Assembly (NCBI RefSeq): GCF_900094575.1 | Contig: NZ_FMAE01000005.1 | Coordinates: forward strand, 674,092-738,091 | Length of the DNA stretch: 64,000 nucleotides | Direction of reading: 5' to 3' | Origin: Bradyrhizobium yuanmingense | Lineage (GTDB): Bacteria; Pseudomonadota; Alphaproteobacteria; Rhizobiales; Xanthobacteraceae | In this document: piece by piece, positions 54,357 to 62,568 of the stretch | Layout of the letters: every line of letters starts with the position of its first letter | How positions within the stretch are numbered: the stretch's first letter is position 1 | Position numbers and translations under genes: made by a program | The notes under the pieces: model-generated | The model's input: only the letters and a program-made list of their open reading frames with translations | Database searches by the model: none | Told to the model about the DNA's origin: nothing

Positions 54357-54446
54357 CTACCAAGCGCCAAGCATGATCAAACTCACAATGACCAGGAAGT
54401 AGACACAGGCGATAGTCGCAGGGAAAATGAGCCAGCCGGGCGTCAT
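54357..54446 (-). CDS. 29-residue single-pass membrane peptide upstream of the cyclase gene
   Basis: An ATG (54446) stands five bases after GGGAGG, an almost ideal ribosome binding site. The product is hydrophobic over about residues 5-28 (WLIFPATIACVYFLVIV and on to MLGAW), enough for one membrane helix, with no charged residue. Its stop TAG lies 20 bases before the TTG of the cyclase gene, whose own binding site falls in that gap. It may be a small membrane protein acting with the cyclase, or a leader peptide that tunes its translation. It has no named family that I recognise. Confidence 0.6.
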   Translation of the reverse strand: MTPGWLIFPATIACVYFLVIVSLIMLGAW

Positions 54447-54724
54447 CGTTGCCTCCCGAGCGGTTGTCTCGAAAGCTTAAGCTGGCCGGCGCGATTAGGA
54501 TTATGAACTGGCTAACACTCTGCAACTCAAGCCCATTTTCAATCTGAGAAGGCTGACCACAGCCTGACACGACCCAAACGCGAAATTGGCAAGCCCATGA
54601 ACGACCGCCTGCCGAGTCGACGAAAAGTTCTCTCGCACGTCAGCAACCGAGCGCTTTGAGGCAAATGCAAATTTGTGAGAACGGCAGCGGTGCAAGGCCA
54701 AGGAAAACGACCACCCGCCCCGCC

Positions 54725-55963
54725 CTACGCTGTCCGCAGCACTGGCGTGGGCGGCTGCGACGGCCTGACAAGCGCGAACGCGACCTGCACGATGCCGCCG
54801 GCAAGGCCGAGCGCGACACCGATGCGCCAGGCCATGGTGTAGGAGCCGAGCGCGTCGTAGAGCAGCCCGCCTCCGTAAGCGCCGAGGAAGCTGCCGATCT
54901 GGTGGCTCATGAAGGCGAGGCCCTGGATCATCGCCTGCCAGCGCAGGCCGAACATCTCGGCGACCGCGCCCGCGACGAGCGGGCCGACGCCCATCCACAG
55001 AAAGCCCATGATCGCGCCGAACAGCAGCGTCGAGAACGGGCTTGCCGGCAGCATGAAGTACCAGGCGAGTGCGAGCGAGCGCAGGATGTAGATCCCGCCC
55101 AAGAGCGCCAGCTTGTTCCAGCGTTGGCCGGCCCAGCCGAAGAACAGCGAGCCCAGCACGTTGAAGCCGCCGATCATGCCGAGCGTCTGTGCGCTCAACA
55201 TCGGATCGAGGCCGCAGATCGCGAGATATGACGGCAGGTGCGTGGTGAGGAACACGAGCTGCATGCCGCAGACGAGATAGGCGCAGGTCATCACCACGAA
55301 GGAGGCATTGCCGAACGCGGTCCTCGCCGCGGCTGCAGCCGTGGCATCATCGATCTCGTCGGCCGCCGGCTTCGGCAACGGAATCTTGTCGACGCGCCCG
55401 GCATACCAGGCCGCAGGGATCATCAGCACCGACATGATGACGAAGCCCGCGAGCCCGACGCGCCAGCCAAAGCCCTCGTTGAGCATCTGTCCGATCGGCG
55501 CCGAAAGTAGCGCGCCGAGCGAGCCCGCGCCGGAGACGATGCCGAGCACGGTCGAGCGCACCGTCTCCGGCACCGCACGTGCCGCCACCGACATCGCGAT
55601 CGCCGCCGCGGTGCAGGCGAGCGAGGTCCCGATCAGCACGCCGGCGCCGATCATGATGCTGAGAAGCCCATTCGCCGTTGCCATCAGCGCGAGGCCCGCG
55701 ATGTACATCAGCGCGCCCGCGATCATGATCGGTCGGAAGCCGTAGCGCACGGTGAGTGCACCGGCGGGCGGCTGTAGGAAGCCCCAGGCGAGGTTTTGCA
55801 CGGCCAGTGCAAGCGTGAAATCCGAGATCGAAATGTGGATGTCGCGCGTCAGCGGCTGCATGAAGATACCGAGCGACTGCCGCAGCCCCATGCTCAAGGT
55901 CAGCATGATCGAGGCGCCGATCAGGATCGGCAAGGTGGGACGCAGAACCTGCAGCAGGGGCAT
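54725..55963 (-). CDS. MFS transporter
   Basis: 412 residues from the ATG at 55963, which follows GGGAGAAG; nine more codons are open upstream. Twelve predicted membrane helices in two six-helix halves joined by a loop (PKPAADEIDDATAAAAAR). Motif A-like GALTVRYGFRPIM follows TM2, and the helix SGAGSLGALLSAPIG lies in the TM5 region of motif C. The pattern resembles the OFA/CynX-like group of anion or drug carriers. It is divergent from a TetR repressor, with a palindromic operator between them, so it is probably an inducible efflux or uptake system. Confidence 0.92.
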   Translation of the reverse strand: MPLLQVLRPTLPILIGASIMLTLSMGLRQSLGIFMQPLTRDIHISISDFTLALAVQNLAWGFLQPPAGALTVRYGFRPIMIAGALMYIAGLALMATANGLLSIMIGAGVLIGTSLACTAAAIAMSVAARAVPETVRSTVLGIVSGAGSLGALLSAPIGQMLNEGFGWRVGLAGFVIMSVLMIPAAWYAGRVDKIPLPKPAADEIDDATAAAAARTAFGNASFVVMTCAYLVCGMQLVFLTTHLPSYLAICGLDPMLSAQTLGMIGGFNVLGSLFFGWAGQRWNKLALLGGIYILRSLALAWYFMLPASPFSTLLFGAIMGFLWMGVGPLVAGAVAEMFGLRWQAMIQGLAFMSHQIGSFLGAYGGGLLYDALGSYTMAWRIGVALGLAGGIVQVAFALVRPSQPPTPVLRTA

Positions 55964-56024
55964 TTTTCTTCTCCCTTTTGGGCGCGGCACGCGTGCCGTC
56001 GTCTGCTTTTGCCGATGTTTTTGG

Positions 56025-56042
56025 GTACACAGACCTGTGCAC
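56025..56042. promoter_or_regulatory. Probable TetR operator between the MFS and TetR genes
   Basis: GTACACAG and CTGTGCAC are inverted with two bases between and one mismatch. The site lies about 62 bases before the MFS start and 52 bases before the TetR start, where it can block both promoters. A TTAGGC/TATAGA stretch just after it is a plausible -10 region for the TetR gene. Confidence 0.65.
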
Positions 56043-56093
56043 TTAGGCTATAGATGGAAGCGGCTGTCAAGCGAACAGGACGCTTAGCTCCGC

Positions 56094-56702
56094 ATGGCTC
56101 CCCCGCCTGCCCCACAGACGATGAAAGAGCGGATCCTTCAGACCGCCGACAAGCTGTTCTATCTGCAAGGCATTCGCGCCATCGGCGTCGACACCATCGC
56201 GGCCGAGGTCGGCATCAGTAAGCGCACGCTCTACAATCACTTCCCGTCCAAGGACGCGCTGATCGCGGCCTATCTCGAGCGCCGCTTCGTCAGCGCACGC
56301 CCCTCCGACAAGCCGCCCGCCGAGCAGATCCTCGCGACGTTCGATTCGCTGGAGCGGCGCTTCGCGGCGAAAGACTTTCGCGGCTGCCCATTCGTCAATG
56401 CGGTCGCCGAGCTCGGCCCCGGCGACCGCGCCGTGAAGAAGATCGCGATCGCCTTCAAGGAAAGCCGCCGCCTCTGGTTTCGCGACCGCCTGACCGAGCT
56501 CGGCGTTGCCGAAGCGGACGCGCTCGCGACGCAGCTCGTGCTGCTGGTCGACGGCTCCATCGCGCAGGACCTCGTGCGCGATGATCCGGCGATGGCCAGA
56601 GCCGCGAAGGAAGCGGCGAAGGTGCTGCTGCGGAATGCGGGGGTGGATGTGGGCGAGGATGCGAACCCGGCGGAGAAACGGAGCGAGTGCGCTCCAGACT
56701 AA
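56094..56702 (+). CDS. TetR-family transcriptional regulator
   Basis: 202 residues. The N-terminal helix-turn-helix is textbook: ILQTADKLFYLQGIRAIGVD, then TIAAEVGISKRTLYNHFPSK. The ligand-binding part contains FRGCPFVNAVAELG, typical of a TetR subgroup often located next to transporters. It is probably a repressor of the divergent MFS gene and of itself. The inducer is unknown. Confidence 0.95.
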   Translation: MAPPPAPQTMKERILQTADKLFYLQGIRAIGVDTIAAEVGISKRTLYNHFPSKDALIAAYLERRFVSARPSDKPPAEQILATFDSLERRFAAKDFRGCPFVNAVAELGPGDRAVKKIAIAFKESRRLWFRDRLTELGVAEADALATQLVLLVDGSIAQDLVRDDPAMARAAKEAAKVLLRNAGVDVGEDANPAEKRSECAPD

Positions 56703-56728
56703 CCGCTGTCGCCTGATCGCTCGCTGTC

Positions 56729-56845
56729 ATCACCCGCGAAAGCGGGTGATCCAGTATTCCAGAGATAGTGAGGCTAGACCCGAGAAGCTGCGGCGTACTG
56801 GATTCCCCGCTCCAGCGCGCGACTGCGCACAAGGCGGGGAATGAC
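56729..56845. repeat. Intergenic repeat, family E
   Basis: It begins with a perfect hairpin ATCACCCGC-GAAA-GCGGGTGAT (56729-56750), followed by CCAGTATTCCAGAGA and, inverted, TACTGGATTCCCCGC, and ends with a GGCGGGGAATGAC arm. Layout and word use resemble Bradyrhizobium repeats in which a 'GGATCACCCGC' hairpin pairs with a distant arm. Only one copy in this window. The remainder of the 345-base gap to the pleD end holds nothing recognised. Confidence 0.75.
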
Positions 56846-57048
56846 ACCGGAATTTGTGGAGAAAGCGCGGGCGCCTGACTACCCGTCAGGACCATTTCGC
56901 GACCCTACCAATATGCTCCTGTTTTGCCCGACGGGTCAAATGACGCTGCCGCCGGCGCAAGCCATCTCGCCACCCGCGTAACCCATTGATCCCGCTCGCA
57001 CCGGCTACTGTGCATGGGGTTGTTTTCGCAACTTTGCGCGGACGGCCC

Positions 57049-58422
57049 TCACGCCGCCTGCGAGACCACGCGATTGCGGCCGTCGTGCTTGGCGCGGTAG
57101 AGCGCGGTGTCGGCGCGCTTGAGGACGTCGGCCACCGCCTCGCCCTTTCGCTCGAGCGTGGTGAGGCCGATCGAGATCGTGACCTCGATGCGCTTGGCCC
57201 CCTTGTGGATCGCGAAGGGCTCACCCGCTATCGAGCGGCGCAGGCGCTCGGCGACCATGCCGGCAACATGGAGATCGGTCTCGGGCATCACGATGACGAA
57301 TTCCTCGCCGCCGTAGCGGCAGGCGAGATCAATGCCGCGGATCGATTTGCGCACGCGCACCGCGAACTCGCGCAGCACGTCGTCGCCGGCATCGTGGCCG
57401 TAATTGTCGTTGATCGACTTGAAATAGTCGATGTCCAGGATCATCAGCGCCAGCGGCTTGCCGCGGGTCGCAGCCTGTTCGGCGAGCGTTGCCAGATGGC
57501 TCTCCATGTAGCGGCGATTGTGCAGGCCGGTCAGCGCGTCGGTGATCGCCATCTCGATCGAGTTCTGCACATTGTCGCGCAAATGATCGGTGTAGCGGCG
57601 GCGGCGGATCTGGGTGCGGGCGCGCGCCAAGAGCTCGGTCTTGTCAATCGGGCGCAGCAGGTAGTCGTTGACGCCGATCTCGAGGCCGCGCAGCAGCCGT
57701 GTCGAGTTCTCGGGGTCGGCGATCGCCAGGATCGGCACATGGCGCGTGCGCTCCAACGAGCGCGCCTGGCTGCACAGGCGCAGGCCGTCGAAATTGTTGA
57801 GGTCGAGCGAGACGATCAGGAGGTCGTAATTGCCTTCGGCGGCGTGGAATAGCGCCTCCGTCGGGTTCGGCTCGACGTCGATGGTGTGCTCGGCAGCGAG
57901 GATCGTCGCCAGCCGCTCGTAGGAGGACTGGCGGTCGTCGACCAGGAGGATGCGGCCGCCCTTGCCGGTGTCGGCGATCGCACTGCGCTCGGGCGCCTGC
58001 ATGCCGATCTCGAGCGAGGTGATGGCGCGCATGCGCAGCTCATCCGTCATCATCTTCAGCCGCGTCAGCGAGCGCACCCGCGCGATCAGCACGACGTCGG
58101 AGACGGGTTTGGTCAGGAAGTCGTCGGCACCGGCCTCGAGCCCGCGATTGCGGTCGGCGGGGCTGTCGAGCGCGGTGACCATCACGACGGGAATGTGGTG
58201 CGTGGCCGGATCGGTCTTGAGGCGGCGGCAGACCTCGAAGCCGTCCATGTCGGGCATCATCACGTCGAGCAGGATGATGTCGCATTCGGCGCGCCTTGAG
58301 ATCGCGAGCGCCTCGGTGCCGTTCGCGGCGGTCATCACGTCGAAATATTCGGCGGAAAGGCGGGCCTCTAACAGCTTGACGTTGGCGGGGACGTCGTCGA
58401 CGACCAGGATACGCGCGGACAC
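57049..58422 (-). CDS. pleD: PleD-type response regulator with GGDEF diguanylate cyclase domain
   Basis: 457 residues: receiver 1 (1-120) with phosphoacceptor D53 in IILLDVMMPDMDG; receiver 2 (about 155-285), in which serine replaces that aspartate (LLIVSLDLNNFDG); and a C-terminal GGDEF domain with GGEEF at 371-375. The allosteric I-site RGID lies at 362-365. It synthesises cyclic di-GMP upon phosphorylation and dimerisation, controlling polar development and the motile-to-sessile switch in Caulobacter. Serine in receiver 2 fits its known role as a dimerisation adaptor. It begins 14 bases after divK on the same strand. Confidence 0.96.
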   Translation of the reverse strand: MSARILVVDDVPANVKLLEARLSAEYFDVMTAANGTEALAISRRAECDIILLDVMMPDMDGFEVCRRLKTDPATHHIPVVMVTALDSPADRNRGLEAGADDFLTKPVSDVVLIARVRSLTRLKMMTDELRMRAITSLEIGMQAPERSAIADTGKGGRILLVDDRQSSYERLATILAAEHTIDVEPNPTEALFHAAEGNYDLLIVSLDLNNFDGLRLCSQARSLERTRHVPILAIADPENSTRLLRGLEIGVNDYLLRPIDKTELLARARTQIRRRRYTDHLRDNVQNSIEMAITDALTGLHNRRYMESHLATLAEQAATRGKPLALMILDIDYFKSINDNYGHDAGDDVLREFAVRVRKSIRGIDLACRYGGEEFVIVMPETDLHVAGMVAERLRRSIAGEPFAIHKGAKRIEVTISIGLTTLERKGEAVADVLKRADTALYRAKHDGRNRVVSQAA

Positions 58423-58436
58423 TGTGAACTCACTTC

Positions 58437-58802
58437 CTATCCGATAAAACGCCGGACCGTCTCAATGAATTTGCCGACCGAGATCGGCTTGGACAAATAG
58501 GCTTCGCAGCCGCCCTCGCGGATGCGCTCTTCGTCGCCCTTCATCGCGAACGCCGTGACCGCGACGACTGGAATGGCGCGCAGCTCCGGATCGTCCTTGA
58601 TCCAGCGCGTCACCTCGAGGCCGGAGACCTGCGGCAGCTGGATGTCCATCAGCACGAGGTCGGGCCGCATCTTGCGCACGAGGTCGAGCGCCTCGTAGCC
58701 GTTGCTGGTGCCGGAGGTCTGGTACCCGTGCGCCTCCAACAGGTCGCGGAAGAGCTTCATGTTGAGCTCGTTGTCTTCCACGATCAGGACGGTCTTAGCC
58801 AT
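58437..58802 (-). CDS. divK: Single-domain response regulator DivK
   Basis: 121 residues, one receiver domain, no output domain. Phosphoacceptor D53 in [13 protein letters not shown], acidic pocket in LIVEDNELN, and T/K residues in AVTAFAMKG and [11 protein letters not shown]. In Caulobacter DivK is phosphorylated by DivJ, dephosphorylated by PleC, and acts on DivL/CckA to set cell fate and CtrA activity. divK-pleD adjacency is conserved in alphaproteobacteria. The 240-base upstream gap contains a probable promoter, which I could not place precisely. Confidence 0.96.
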   Translation of the reverse strand: MAKTVLIVEDNELNMKLFRDLLEAHGYQTSGTSNGYEALDLVRKMRPDLVLMDIQLPQVSGLEVTRWIKDDPELRAIPVVAVTAFAMKGDEERIREGGCEAYLSKPISVGKFIETVRRFIG

Positions 58803-59044
58803 CCCGCCCTCCTGATTGGTCCGAAGGACCGGTACATGTGACGCCTCAGACGCCGCTTCCCGGCGTTTCGAAAACTGGATTCAAACTAGCCTCAGATTCG
58901 CTTGAGTTTCGTTAAACCCGAGGGTCCACTTTCTGCGATGTGGTTTCCAGTTGCTTGTCCGGGGCCGGAAGACTTGAGCACGAGACTCGGGCATGATGAT
59001 TCCAAATTAGAGACCGAAAGTTAACGGAAAGGCAAACCGTCCCC

Positions 59045-59356
59045 GTGAAAAAGCCTGTTCACAACCCCCGCGAAGTCGCTGAAATCGTTGCGATTCAGGC
59101 CCTGTCCTTCGTCGCGGGCGAGCCTGAGCGGCTGGGCCTGTTCCTGGCCGAGACGGGGGTCGGTCCGGAGACCCTGCGCAACGCCGCCGCGGACCCGAAT
59201 TTCCTCCTCAGCGTGCTCGATTTCGTGATGCGGGACGATGCCACGGTGAAGGCCTTTGCCAAGGTGGCGGAACTGCACCCGACCAACGTTGCCGCGGCGC
59301 GGCAGGTCCTCGGCGATGCGCTCGGTGACCCCTCCTGGGAGCGCGACGTGCCGTGA
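59045..59356 (+). CDS. DUF3572 family protein
   Basis: 103 residues, small and mostly helical, starting with a GTG at 59045. Segments AEIVAIQALSFVAGEPERLG and FLLSVLDFVMRDDATVKAFA are those I associate with DUF3572, a family of unknown function restricted largely to alphaproteobacteria. The stop overlaps the dinB GTG start as GTGA, so the two are cotranslated. The family and this adjacency suggest a link with DNA repair or the cell cycle, but nothing in the sequence shows it. Confidence 0.88.
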   Translation: MKKPVHNPREVAEIVAIQALSFVAGEPERLGLFLAETGVGPETLRNAAADPNFLLSVLDFVMRDDATVKAFAKVAELHPTNVAAARQVLGDALGDPSWERDVP

Positions 59357-60657
59357 GCGTCCCAGAGCCGGCCGGGCCCCGCTGCTTCTGCCGGGATTGT
59401 CTGGCCGACCTCGACATGGGCGTACAGAACCTGGGCGTGCGGCGCTGCACGGCCTGCGGTTCCCCCCGCCTCGTCCGCCACCGCTCGCTCGCCGGCCTGA
59501 CGATTGCCCATATCGACTGCGACGCCTTCTACGCGACGGTCGAGAAGCGCGACAACCCTGACATCGCCGACAAGCCCGTCATCATCGGCGGGGGCAAGCG
59601 CGGCGTGGTGTCGGCGGCCTGCTACATCGCGCGCACCTATGGCGTTCGCTCGGCGATGCCGATGTTCAAGGCACTGGAAGCCTGCCCGCATGCGACCGTG
59701 ATCCGCCCGGACATGGCAAAGTACGTCCGGGTCGGCCGCGAGGTCCGCCAGGCCATGCAGGCGCTGACGCCGCTGGTCGAGCCGCTCTCGATCGACGAGG
59801 CCTTCCTCGATCTCTCCGGCACCGAGCGGGTGCACGGCATGATCCCCGCCAAGGTGCTGGCGCGCTTTGCCCGCGACGTCGAGCGCGACATCGGCATCAC
59901 CGTCTCGGTCGGCCTGTCCTGCAACAAGTTCCTGGCCAAGATCGCCTCCGACCTCGACAAGCCCAGAGGCTTTGCCGCGCTCGACCAGGAGGAAGCGCGG
60001 TTGATGCTGGCGGAAAAGCCGGTCGGCTTCATCTTCGGCGTCGGTCCCGCGACGCAGGAACGCCTGGTGCAGCGCGGCTTCCGCATCATCGCCGATCTGC
60101 AGAAGGCCGACGAGATCGAGATGATGCGGCAGTTTCCGAGCGAGGGCCGCAGGCTGTGGCGGCTCGCACGCGGCATCGACGACCGCCGCGTCGAGCCTGA
60201 CCGCGGCGCCAAGACCATTTCAAGCGAGACGACGTTCGAGACCGACATCCGCGATTTCGCGACGCTGGAGAAGATCCTGTGGCGACTCTGCGAGAAGACG
60301 TCGTCGCGCCTGAAGAGCAGCGAGCTCGCCGGCTCCACCGTGACGCTGAAGTTGAAGACCGCCGATTTCCGCCAGCGCACGCGCTCGCAATCGATCGCCG
60401 CCCCGACGCAGCTGGCCGCGAAGATCTTCTCGATCTGCCGCGAGATGCTGGCCAAGGAAATCGACGGCACCGCCTTCCGCCTGATGGGCGCCGGCGTCAG
60501 CGCGCTGCGCGAGGGCTCGGCGGTCGATGACACCGACATGCTCGACCGCCGCGCCGCCCACGCCGAACGCGCGGTCGACAGCCTGCGCAAGAAGTTCGGC
60601 AGCGCCGCGGTGATCCGCGGCATTGCCTATGAGGGCCCGGAGAAGGCGCAGGAGTGA
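59353..60657 (+). CDS. dinB: DNA polymerase IV (DinB) with N-terminal zinc-ribbon extension
   Basis: Translesion Y-family polymerase, 434 residues. The usual core begins only at about residue 51 with AHIDCDAFYATVE (metal-binding D55 and D57) and continues with IIGGGKRGVVSAACYIAR, PLSIDEAFLDLSGT and SVGLSCNKFLAKIASD. Residues 1-45 form an extension with cysteines at 11, 13, 16, 32 and 35 (CFCRDC; CTACG), a likely zinc ribbon not found in E. coli DinB. The C-terminus ends GIAYEGPEKAQE, without an obvious clamp-binding motif. It starts as GTG overlapping the DUF3572 stop. Confidence 0.95.
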   Translation: MSVPEPAGPRCFCRDCLADLDMGVQNLGVRRCTACGSPRLVRHRSLAGLTIAHIDCDAFYATVEKRDNPDIADKPVIIGGGKRGVVSAACYIARTYGVRSAMPMFKALEACPHATVIRPDMAKYVRVGREVRQAMQALTPLVEPLSIDEAFLDLSGTERVHGMIPAKVLARFARDVERDIGITVSVGLSCNKFLAKIASDLDKPRGFAALDQEEARLMLAEKPVGFIFGVGPATQERLVQRGFRIIADLQKADEIEMMRQFPSEGRRLWRLARGIDDRRVEPDRGAKTISSETTFETDIRDFATLEKILWRLCEKTSSRLKSSELAGSTVTLKLKTADFRQRTRSQSIAAPTQLAAKIFSICREMLAKEIDGTAFRLMGAGVSALREGSAVDDTDMLDRRAAHAERAVDSLRKKFGSAAVIRGIAYEGPEKAQE

Positions 60658-61058
60658 TGACGGGTGAACGCGATCTCAATGCGCTGCTGAGACTGATGAA
60701 GCCGGAGCTGCGACCGGGCACCTTCGTATTTTGCACGATCGCGGCAGACGAGACTATTCCCGCAGCAGTCGATCCGCTCCTGATCTTCCGCGAGCCGGAG
60801 GGCACAACGGTCGTAGCACCGCTGGAGGATGCCGAACGCGCAGGACTGCGCTACGAATTCGCCTCACGCCTGATCACGCTCACTGTTCACTCCGCGCTCG
60901 ATGCGGTCGGCTTCCTGGCGGCAATCACGGCGCGCCTCGCCGACGCCGGCATCAGCGTGAATGCCGTGTCGGCGTTCCACCACGACCATCTCTTCGTACC
61001 CGTTGACCGTGCGGATGAGGCGATAGCCGTTCTGCGCGAGATATCCGCAGCCAAGTAG
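60657..61058 (+). CDS. ACT-domain protein
   Basis: 133 residues, read as two ACT-like modules: residues 1-60 (LLRLMKPELRPGTFVFCTIA) and 65-133 (LITLTVHSALDAVGFLAAIT, then ADAGISVNAVSAFHHDHLFV). ACT domains bind amino acids or nucleotides and regulate metabolic enzymes; this free-standing form probably senses a small ligand. Its ATG overlaps the dinB stop (TGATG), so it is cotranslated. The stop TAG (61056-61058) lies inside repeat family F. A link to translesion synthesis is not evident. Confidence 0.88.
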   Translation: MTGERDLNALLRLMKPELRPGTFVFCTIAADETIPAAVDPLLIFREPEGTTVVAPLEDAERAGLRYEFASRLITLTVHSALDAVGFLAAITARLADAGISVNAVSAFHHDHLFVPVDRADEAIAVLREISAAK

Positions 61059-61089
61059 GATGGGTAGAGCGCAGCGAAACCCATCCTAC
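61055..61089. repeat. Short hairpin repeat, family F
   Basis: Perfect ten-base arms GTAGGATGGG (61055-61064) and CCCATCCTAC (61080-61089) around a 15-base loop. It includes the stop codon of the ACT-domain gene and ends eight bases before the convergent RidA stop, so it may also act as a terminator. Confidence 0.8.
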
Positions 61090-61096
61090 GGTCACG

Positions 61097-61498
61097 TCAA
61101 TCGGCGACTGCGACCGCCTCGATCTCGATCAGCCATTCCGGCGCAGCGAGCGCGGAGACGCCGACGAGCGTCGAGGCTGGCGGCTCCATGCCTTCGAAGA
61201 AGGCCGAGCGGGCCTTGCCGATGATGGGCCGCAGCTCCGGCTTGTAGTTCACCACGAAGGTCGTGATCTTGACGATGTTGGAATAGCTCGCCCCCGCGGC
61301 CTTCAGCGCGAGGCCGAGATTCTGCATCACCTGCGTCGTCTGCGCGGCGATATCGCCCTCGCCGACAATCCGCCCCTCCTCGTCGGTCGAGACCTGGCCG
61401 GAAATGTAGATCGTGCGCGCACCCGTCGCGGTGACGACGTGGGAATAGGCTGGATTGTGATGTAGGCCGCTGGGGCGGAGATGGTCGAGCTTCGGCAT
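61097..61498 (-). CDS. RidA/YjgF-family protein (first of two)
   Basis: 133 residues. RidA enzymes hydrolyse reactive enamines and imines made by PLP enzymes. Family features are IYISGQVSTDEEGRIVGEGD, AAQTTQVMQNLGLALKAAGA, and the C-terminal PPASTLVGVSALAAPEWLIE. The catalytic arginine seen in true RidA (RxxxG... R105) is replaced by a STLVGV pattern with Thr/Ser, so this may belong to one of the Rid1-7 subgroups without deaminase activity. The ATG at 61498 with GGGGAGCC upstream is preferred over a longer frame that reads through repeat DNA. Confidence 0.87.
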   Translation of the reverse strand: MPKLDHLRPSGLHHNPAYSHVVTATGARTIYISGQVSTDEEGRIVGEGDIAAQTTQVMQNLGLALKAAGASYSNIVKITTFVVNYKPELRPIIGKARSAFFEGMEPPASTLVGVSALAAPEWLIEIEAVAVAD

Positions 61499-61563
61499 GG
61501 GCTGGCTCCCCGAATTTGTGGTTGCGAGGGAGCGTAGCGGGAGAGTGTGACGAGAGCTAGCCC

Positions 61564-61590
61564 CGTCATTGCGAGGAGCGAAGCGACCAA
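61564..61590. repeat. Partial family C repeat (single arm)
   Basis: CGTCATTGCGAGGAGCGAAG matches one arm of the family C elements at 23120-23206 and 37603-37689; the partner arm is absent. Confidence 0.7.
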
Positions 61591-61600
61591 GAGAGATCTC

Positions 61601-61693
61601 GTAGGGTGGGCAAAGGCGCACTTGCGCCGTGCCCACCATCTATCAACGATTATCGAGAGAAAGCGTGGGCACGATCCGCTTTGCCCACCCTAC
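61601..61693. repeat. Intergenic palindromic repeat, family G
   Basis: Perfect fifteen-base arms GTAGGGTGGGCAAAG (61601-61615) and CTTTGCCCACCCTAC (61679-61693), with inner pairing of CGTGCCCAC and GTGGGCACG. It lies upstream of the RidA gene and downstream of eipB. Confidence 0.9.
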
Positions 61694-61722
61694 GACGCTG
61701 CTCGCGACGAGAGACCTAGCCC

Positions 61723-62568
61723 TCAATTACAGGGCTTGCTGTCCTTCACGTCGAACTTGCCCATGGCGCCGGAGATGACGAAATCGTTGTAGTCGAGCAT
61801 GAGCTGGCGCGAGACGCCGTTCTCGTAGAGCTCGAACGCCATCGCATAGACCGGCGTCTGCTCGCCCTCCTTCTGCTGGGCGTCGCGGTCGAAATAGCTG
61901 ACGGTGACTGGCCAGCGCTTGAGCGACTTCATGTGCTCGTCCGCAGTCGACGGATCGGACGAGGTGGCGCGGTCGGCGGGGATCGGCTGACCGATCACGG
62001 TCAGCGTGTTGTAGACCTTCTGGCCGTCATCGGAGCCGTCATAGACGGAGAGCTCCAGCAGCGATTTGCCTTCCTTCGCGGCGGCGATGATGCGCTGGAT
62101 CTGCTCGGTCGGGAACACGATCTTGCCGTCGAGCGTGAACGTCTTCGGCGCCGGCAGCCTGAGCTTGACGTTGATGTGGTCGCCGTCGCGCTCGGCCGAG
62201 CCGTCGACGCGGCCGGCATCCGCCTCGTTCATGCGCGTCTCGATCTTGAAACGGTAGCTCTTGCCGGCGGCATCCTCCCAGGAATTGGAGCGGAGGTCGC
62301 TGAGCGTGACCTTGCCCTCGCCGCTGTCGAGCTCGGAGACCTGGCGGAATTCCGAGGTATAGCCCTCGCAGGCGTTCCCCGTGAAATTGTAGAGGATCCG
62401 GCCGCGGGCGCTATTGACCGAATTGGTGCGCGATTTGACGAGGCGGAGATCATACAGCGCCTGGTGCGCGAGAAACGGACCGTTGGCGGCCTCGGCTACG
62501 CCGCCAAGGCCGACACCGGCCGCGGCAAGCGCCATCACACCGAGCGAAGTCCGGAAAAGATGCACCAT
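61723..62568 (-). CDS. eipB: Cell envelope integrity protein EipB (DUF1849)
   Basis: Periplasmic beta-spiral protein needed for envelope integrity and stress resistance in Brucella. 281 residues with a signal peptide (cut near GGVAEA-ANG). The mature chain has the conserved pair of cysteines, one in FTGNACEGYTSEFRQ and one at the C-terminus (DSKPCN), which form a disulfide in the characterised protein. Repeated beta-strand segments (YRFKIETRMNEADAG; ELSVYDGSDDGQKVYNTLTV) fit the fold. The ATG at 62568 with AGGGAACAG upstream is chosen by signal-peptide position. Confidence 0.92.
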   Translation of the reverse strand: MVHLFRTSLGVMALAAAGVGLGGVAEAANGPFLAHQALYDLRLVKSRTNSVNSARGRILYNFTGNACEGYTSEFRQVSELDSGEGKVTLSDLRSNSWEDAAGKSYRFKIETRMNEADAGRVDGSAERDGDHINVKLRLPAPKTFTLDGKIVFPTEQIQRIIAAAKEGKSLLELSVYDGSDDGQKVYNTLTVIGQPIPADRATSSDPSTADEHMKSLKRWPVTVSYFDRDAQQKEGEQTPVYAMAFELYENGVSRQLMLDYNDFVISGAMGKFDVKDSKPCN

